DNA of 5,491 nt, taken from Leptolyngbya sp. SIO4C5. Lineage in GTDB: Bacteria; Cyanobacteriota; Cyanobacteriia; Phormidesmidales; Phormidesmidaceae. Below, piece by piece: positions 4,166-5,491 of the stretch. The notes under the pieces are model-generated. The model saw only the letters and a list, made by a program, of their open reading frames with translations. It searched no databases and was not told where the DNA came from. The stretch covers positions 1 through 5,491 of the forward strand of contig JAAHIC010000345.1 in the NCBI GenBank assembly GCA_010671965.1, given 5' to 3'. Positions within the stretch are counted from its first letter, which is position 1. Each line of letters opens with the position of its first letter. The translations under genes were made by a program, and so were the position numbers.

Positions 4166-5374
4166 TTAGTCAGACTCTGCTGAAACGCCTTGAGAAAGCG
4201 CTTGCGGGTCGGTGCACTCTGCTTCAGAGTATTGGACGGGGACAGTAAACCGGAGAGCCTGGTAAGAGTCGCCCACCGCAACGTCAGCATTGCCTACTGC
4301 CTGGAGAGCCGCCTGATTTAAGCCTGCATAGCCAGTACTCCTGAGCAAGGTAGGTTCGCCTACGGGTTCACCTGCAGGCGAAACAACAACGCCTACTTGG
4401 GCAGTGACAGGCGGTACCGGCAGGCAAATCCGCAAAGGATAATCAATCGAAATTTCCGCCGCTGGCTGCAGCGGCAGTTCAGCAATTTCTAATTCAGACT
4501 TAAACTCAGCTAACCAGTTGGCTGAGGTTGTTTCTGCTGCTGCACTGGTGGTACCGGCTTCGCTATAGGTATAGGCAGTCTGAAGTGCTTCTAGTTCCTC
4601 TCTTAAGGGATTAGAGGCGGCTGCATCCGTTTGGCTGCCGGCGGGATCGGCTTCGCTGTCAGCCTCTTCGCCAGCAGCAGCTTGACTCCCGGCTGTGGAC
4701 TGCGTTGCGGATGAACCGGGTGATCTGAGGTCATCAGCGCTGCGAGATGGGCGCGTGGCAATTTGTAGGTTATCGACCCCGACAGTGCGCTGATCGAGTT
4801 CTTCAGCCGTAATTTCTCCCACGCCCTCTGTCACTGAACCGCTACGGGGCTGATTGGAGCGCGACTGAACTGTGGTTTCAGGTCGAGACTGACCTGAGCG
4901 ACGGGTTTGCTGCGAGGAGCGTCCTCGTGTTGCCGTCCGTCCCGGTGAACTGGAAGGATTGCCTCTCACAGGCGTGTTGCCTATAGGCGGATTGTAGAAA
5001 AAAGGATTGGGGGGTAAGGGCTGGCTGTCGGAGAGGTAGGGCGTGGCACCAGAAGCAGTGCTATTAGGAGACTGGAGAGGCGCTAGGGAACCTGGCTGGG
5101 GCAGCAGCGAAAAAGTATTGGAGTTACCCGAAAAATCAGGCAGACGTTGCTGTTCAGCCGGCGTTAGTTCGACTAAGGGTACCGTGCGCTCATCGGCTAT
5201 CGGCTCCGATTCTGCCAAAGACGCCAGTGAAAATGAAGAAAATTGGGGAGAGGCCGCAAACAAAATCCCATGAATGCCAATCGAAACGACTGCGGCTATA
5301 CCGGTTGGCTGCTGCAGCGGGCCTAATAGTCGGCGATAGTTAACAGATTTTAGAGCCGAAAATCGAGAGAACAT
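4166..5374 (-). CDS. TonB-like energy transducer protein
   Basis: This 402-residue protein is anchored in the inner membrane by one N-terminal helix (about residues 25-43) and should span the periplasm to power TonB-dependent outer-membrane receptors, using proton-motive force from ExbB/ExbD. In the helix, S31-I-G-I-H35 reproduces the Ser-x3-His pattern that E. coli TonB needs for coupling. Residues 44-295 are low-complexity: Pro/Ser/Asn-rich, then an Arg/Gln/Ser-rich block (about 145-180), then an Ala/acidic block (about 230-255). The C-terminal domain has YPLRICLP (312-319), VGVVVSPAGEPVGEPTLLRS (327-346) and TGYAGLNQAALQAV (347-360), the TonB C-terminal pattern. The only cysteines, C317 and C387, flank that domain. 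ATG at 5374 is preferred; in-frame GTG (5389) and TTG (5407) exist, but a possible -10 overlaps the TTG. E. coli TonB is about 239 residues, so this one has a long linker. No receptor or exbBD is visible nearby. Confidence 0.8.
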   Translation of the reverse strand: MFSRFSALKSVNYRRLLGPLQQPTGIAAVVSIGIHGILFAASPQFSSFSLASLAESEPIADERTVPLVELTPAEQQRLPDFSGNSNTFSLLPQPGSLAPLQSPNSTASGATPYLSDSQPLPPNPFFYNPPIGNTPVRGNPSSSPGRTATRGRSSQQTRRSGQSRPETTVQSRSNQPRSGSVTEGVGEITAEELDQRTVGVDNLQIATRPSRSADDLRSPGSSATQSTAGSQAAAGEEADSEADPAGSQTDAAASNPLREELEALQTAYTYSEAGTTSAAAETTSANWLAEFKSELEIAELPLQPAAEISIDYPLRICLPVPPVTAQVGVVVSPAGEPVGEPTLLRSTGYAGLNQAALQAVGNADVAVGDSYQALRFTVPVQYSEAECTDPQALSQGVSAESD

Positions 5375-5398
5375 AGAATGGTTAGTCACCCCCGCCGA

Positions 5399-5404
5399 GT
5401 TATA
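5399..5404 (-). promoter_or_regulatory. Possible -10 element for the TonB-like gene
   Basis: On the minus strand TTTGTATAAC contains TATAAC (one mismatch from TATAAT) 24 bp before the ATG at 5374, giving a leader of about 17 bases. No -35 match is seen at normal spacing; a HIP1 site (5415-5422) fills that position. If real, it excludes the TTG at 5407 as start. Confidence 0.3.
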
Positions 5405-5491
5405 CAAACTGACCGCGATCGCCCTTAAAAAGTTGCGCTGACGCCCTGTAGCTGCAGAACTGCTGGCTGGCGAACCTGGACAATCATCATC

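Noticed and set aside
5043..5273. Plus-strand open frame inside the TonB-like gene
   Set aside because: Antisense to a low-complexity coding region; no domain and no ribosome site.

Overview
The window reads as chromosomal DNA of a cyanobacterium. The palindrome GCGATCGC (the cyanobacterial HIP1 motif) occurs seven times in 5.5 kb (693, 1527, 1793, 2630, 3450, 4098, 5415), where chance predicts about 0.1. Several proteins also resemble families I know mainly or in a characteristic form from cyanobacteria: a DUF2811-like small protein, a PHP-domain protein, SfsA and a TonB-like protein. The genus cannot be fixed from this; a Leptolyngbya-like lineage is only a guess.

Layout. Minus strand 1-1054: the end of an ABC importer operon, with a lipoprotein substrate-binding protein of the PhnD-like family (possibly the putative selenate subgroup) followed after 5 bp by the first 36 codons of its ATPase. 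Divergent from it, 1163-1897 plus, is sfsA. Then comes a gene-poor stretch, 1898-2484. It holds a compact same-strand cluster of TTTTCCACA-type DnaA boxes (2008-2083) beside an AT-rich tract, an 8-bp-stem inverted repeat, and an apparent broken remnant of a protein gene on the minus strand (2194-2391). A 66-codon DUF2811-like gene (2485-2685, plus) follows and ends at a hairpin. The next 322 bases hold a short interspersed repeat (2778-2843), a two-part hairpin flanked by an 8-bp direct repeat, and a possible promoter. The PHP-domain phosphoesterase gene (3008-3733, plus) converges on a tiny single-helix membrane protein gene (3757-3873, minus). After about 290 bases with only inverted repeats comes a TonB-like gene (4166-5374, minus).

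How the genes work together. Only the ABC transporter pair is clearly one operon. The TonB-like protein would power outer-membrane uptake, but its receptor and ExbB/ExbD partners are not in view. The remaining genes look independently transcribed.

The strongest candidate for something notable is the DnaA-box array. Four copies of TTCCACAG lie within 62 bp, at spacings of 11, 22 and 21 bp, next to a tract that is 26% G+C. It may be a replication origin or a DnaA-titrating or regulatory cluster, located away from any visible dnaA or dnaN. I see no convincing CRISPR array, insertion sequence, tRNA, rRNA or defence system.
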